64,000 bases of DNA from Pilaira anomala (taxonomy: Eukaryota; Mucoromycota; Mucoromycetes; Mucorales; Mucoraceae), in the NCBI GenBank assembly GCA_025716855.1, contig JAIXMQ010000024.1:124001-188000 (forward strand), read 5' to 3'. The translations under genes and the position numbers were made by a program. Shown here piece by piece: positions 62,028 through 64,000 of the stretch. Under the pieces are notes generated by a model. The model searched no databases. It saw only the letters and a list, made by a program, of their open reading frames with translations, and had not been told where the DNA came from. Numbering within the stretch: position 1 is the first letter of the stretch; the number at the start of each line of letters is the position of its first letter.

Positions 62028-63582
62028 ATGGGAAATATGTCCAGTCGAGAAAAACTAGATGGTAAATCAGTTAAACATCGATCGAGTCTATCTCGGTTTA
62101 GTTCAACTAGTTCGTTTCAACCTTGGAATAAGAATGCAGATAAGAAAAAGAAGTCTAAAAAGACAGCCAGTGTCATTAGGGACCAATGTTCTTCTTCTAC
62201 ATTATATGAATCCTCTTCTTCTGTTCATAAAGTTCCTATCATTGAAAAATATACCGACAGTCAATTAACACTCCTTAGTAACAAGAGTCAACAAATATCG
62301 CAGGCCGATCGTTCTACAAGTATCTTGTCTACTAAATTATCAACTTCTACATTAAATACGCACATATCTGAAAATCTAGTTGATATCACACATGGTTATT
62401 CAAGTGAATTATTATTGAAAGAATTATACATGCTATGTGAGACTAGCCCTGAAAGAAGAAGGGACCGTGATAGGTAATATAAAGATATCATTTTATAGTT
62501 ATGTACACATAATTAACTGGTTTTACTCTTATTAAAAAATAGGAGGCATAGACAAGTAAAATATGGATAAACAGATGTATATTTTTGTTTTTTTTAACAA
62601 TTTTTATTTGTAGCATTATGTATTAAAACGTACCTGGGGAAGTAACTTTAAAGTACCTTTAAAAGACCCTAAATTGATAATTGATTGGTGTTGTTCTTCA
62701 GGTAATCAATCACCAGCAAAAGATAAAAATAAGGAAAAATAATAAACATTGATGTGTACACATTATATAAATAGCTGTCTGGGATATCGAAATTGCCTTA
62801 CAATTTCCTAATGCTAAAGTGGTTGGAATTGATTATGAATCTGCTACTGTATCTAGTATTACTGGTACCGTCAAAAACTTTTCATTTCAAAATGCAATGA
62901 TTCATTTAGGTGAAACCGGATTAAAAAAGTTTAAAGATAATCAAGTAGATTATATTGTTATGAGAGATGTTTATTTAGTTAATTCACCCGTAACTAAATG
63001 GGTCAGTCTATTTAAAGAAATTTATCGTATTTTGAAGCCAGGTGGATATATTGAAATTTATGAACAAGGTATATATATATAAATAAATATATTTATATTT
63101 CAAGTATATATCAGCATACTCATATATATTTTTCTATAGATGTTACTTATAGATCAATAGGTCCTTATCTTACAATCATGGAAGAATGGGCGGATCGTCT
63201 CTATGAAGCTATCAAAATTGATCGTGATACAAATAACCAATTAGGTTCGCTTTTACAAGATGCTGGGTACGTCAATATTCAACATGAATTTAAGGATTTA
63301 CCGATTGGTGAATGGTCAACCGATACAGGTAAAATAGAACCTTAATCTTTTAATGACTAAAATATAACTAAACTTACTATGCATACAGAACTAAAAGAAA
63401 CTGGTTATTTACAAAGAGATTTAACTGAACGGAAATTCAGAGAAGCAAAACGTTGGATATGTAAATTTAATAATCTGTCGGAACAAGAATATACCCGTGT
63501 TCTAACTAAAGCAATTGATGAATGTGACGAGTACAAAACTACCTTACGTAGTTTATATTTTGGTGCTCAAAAACCAATTTGA
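62028..63582 (+). CDS. SAM-dependent methyltransferase (class I)
   Basis: Exons 62028-62473, 62543-62555, 62614-62701, 62775-63068, 63140-63328 and 63389-63582 give 407 residues. Exon 2 is only 13 nt and supplies RRHRQ, joining ERRRDRDR to HYVLKRTWGSNF in phase. Residues 1-150 are Ser/Lys-rich and probably disordered. The Rossmann domain begins IIDWCCSSAVWDIEIALQFP (motif I), with VVGIDYE, NQVDYIVMRDVYL and RILKPGGYIEIYEQ as later motifs. Motif I reads CCSSAVW where I would expect CCGSGIW, so the Gly-rich turn that binds SAM is altered. Fungal homologues are a large family of mostly uncharacterised methyltransferases. The N-terminus MGNMSS could be myristoylated. Confidence 0.85.
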
Positions 63583-64000
63583 AATTAACCTACTATACAC
63601 ATACAACATATTATATACATACATTCTTTTTTTTTCTATTTCTATATATTTATATATCTACATATATACACACTTACACTCATTCTTTATGGTCATTGTT
63701 TGGCATCACACATACAACAAACACACAAGCACACATTAAACTTTTTTTAAATAGTAAAAGATTACAGCTTATTTTTTTTCTTTTTTCTGTAATACATGTG
63801 TGCAGTTCTGAAAATACCTATAATGGTGTGGTACACGGTCAGGCTTATGGAAATTGGCGTTTTCTAAAAAATAATTGGCCGAAAGTCAAAAAAAAAATTG
63901 ATCGGATTTTAAAAATAAATATCATAAGTTGGTAACTAAATCCATATAATCCAGAAATGTGAACTATATACTACCAAATGGGTATTCTTATATATTATGT
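63583..64000. other. 3' flank; exon-like stretch near the window end
   Basis: After CA/TA-rich sequence, an AG acceptor at 63804-63805 is followed by a frame reading NTYNGVVHGQAYGNWRFLKN to a stop at 63935. It could be an alternative last exon of the methyltransferase or a remnant of another gene; I do not recognise it. Confidence 0.35.

Overview
This is a nuclear window from an AT-rich fungus, most likely an early-diverging one (Mucoromycota/Mucorales-like). The reasons are: intron-dense genes with short (about 40-110 nt) GT-AG introns; very long A/T homopolymers between genes and inside introns; and fungal-type genes such as a SHO1-like osmosensor, MIC60, a Dma1-type FHA-RING ligase and a UsgS-like membrane protein. 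I call no tRNA, rRNA, CRISPR or bacterial-style operon. Exon-intron models were built by hand from splice consensus, reading phase and protein-family similarity; no database was searched.

Layout. 0.9-2.7 kb: mitochondrial citrate synthase (minus). 2.7-14.2 kb: gene-poor accessory stretch with large fold-back (palindromic) repeats, a C/T-rich array of small hairpins, a decayed gene with a PD-(D/E)XK-like motif, and a 5'-truncated LINE with a perfect 13-bp target-site duplication. 14.2-27.5 kb: SHO1-like sensor, M17 leucyl aminopeptidase, MIC60, V-ATPase subunit H, FKBP-TPR immunophilin, a small coiled-coil protein and a PAP2 lipid phosphatase. 28.8-29.7 kb: unknown acidic coiled-coil protein. 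31.8-34.6 kb: glycogen phosphorylase broken by one in-frame TAG. 34.7-41.0 kb: compact block with AlkB-type dioxygenase, U1-C, Lunapark, Ctr copper transporter, FHA-RING E3 and ribosomal L32. 42-45 kb: unknown protein, 2OG-Fe(II) oxygenase and a probable mitoribosomal protein. 46.3-47.6 kb: another fold-back element. 48.9-56.2 kb: PIN-like carrier, LC8 dynein light chain, YANK/STK32-like kinase, and an HBS1 gene with a SKI7-like alternative terminal exon. 56.6-63.6 kb: BolA2/Fra2, F-box protein, EI24/UsgS-like membrane protein and a SAM methyltransferase.

Most genes are unrelated housekeeping functions arranged by strand rather than as a pathway. Several pairs share short divergent intergenic spaces (LAP/MIC60, FKBP/coiled-coil, AlkB/U1-C, CTR/FHA-RING, HBS1/BOL2). 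One convergent pair, Lunapark/CTR, has stop codons 24 bp apart. The items most worth following up are the combined HBS1/SKI7 locus, the fold-back repeat family, the hairpin array near 8.4-9.0 kb, the TAG in glycogen phosphorylase and the PD-(D/E)XK-like pseudogene.
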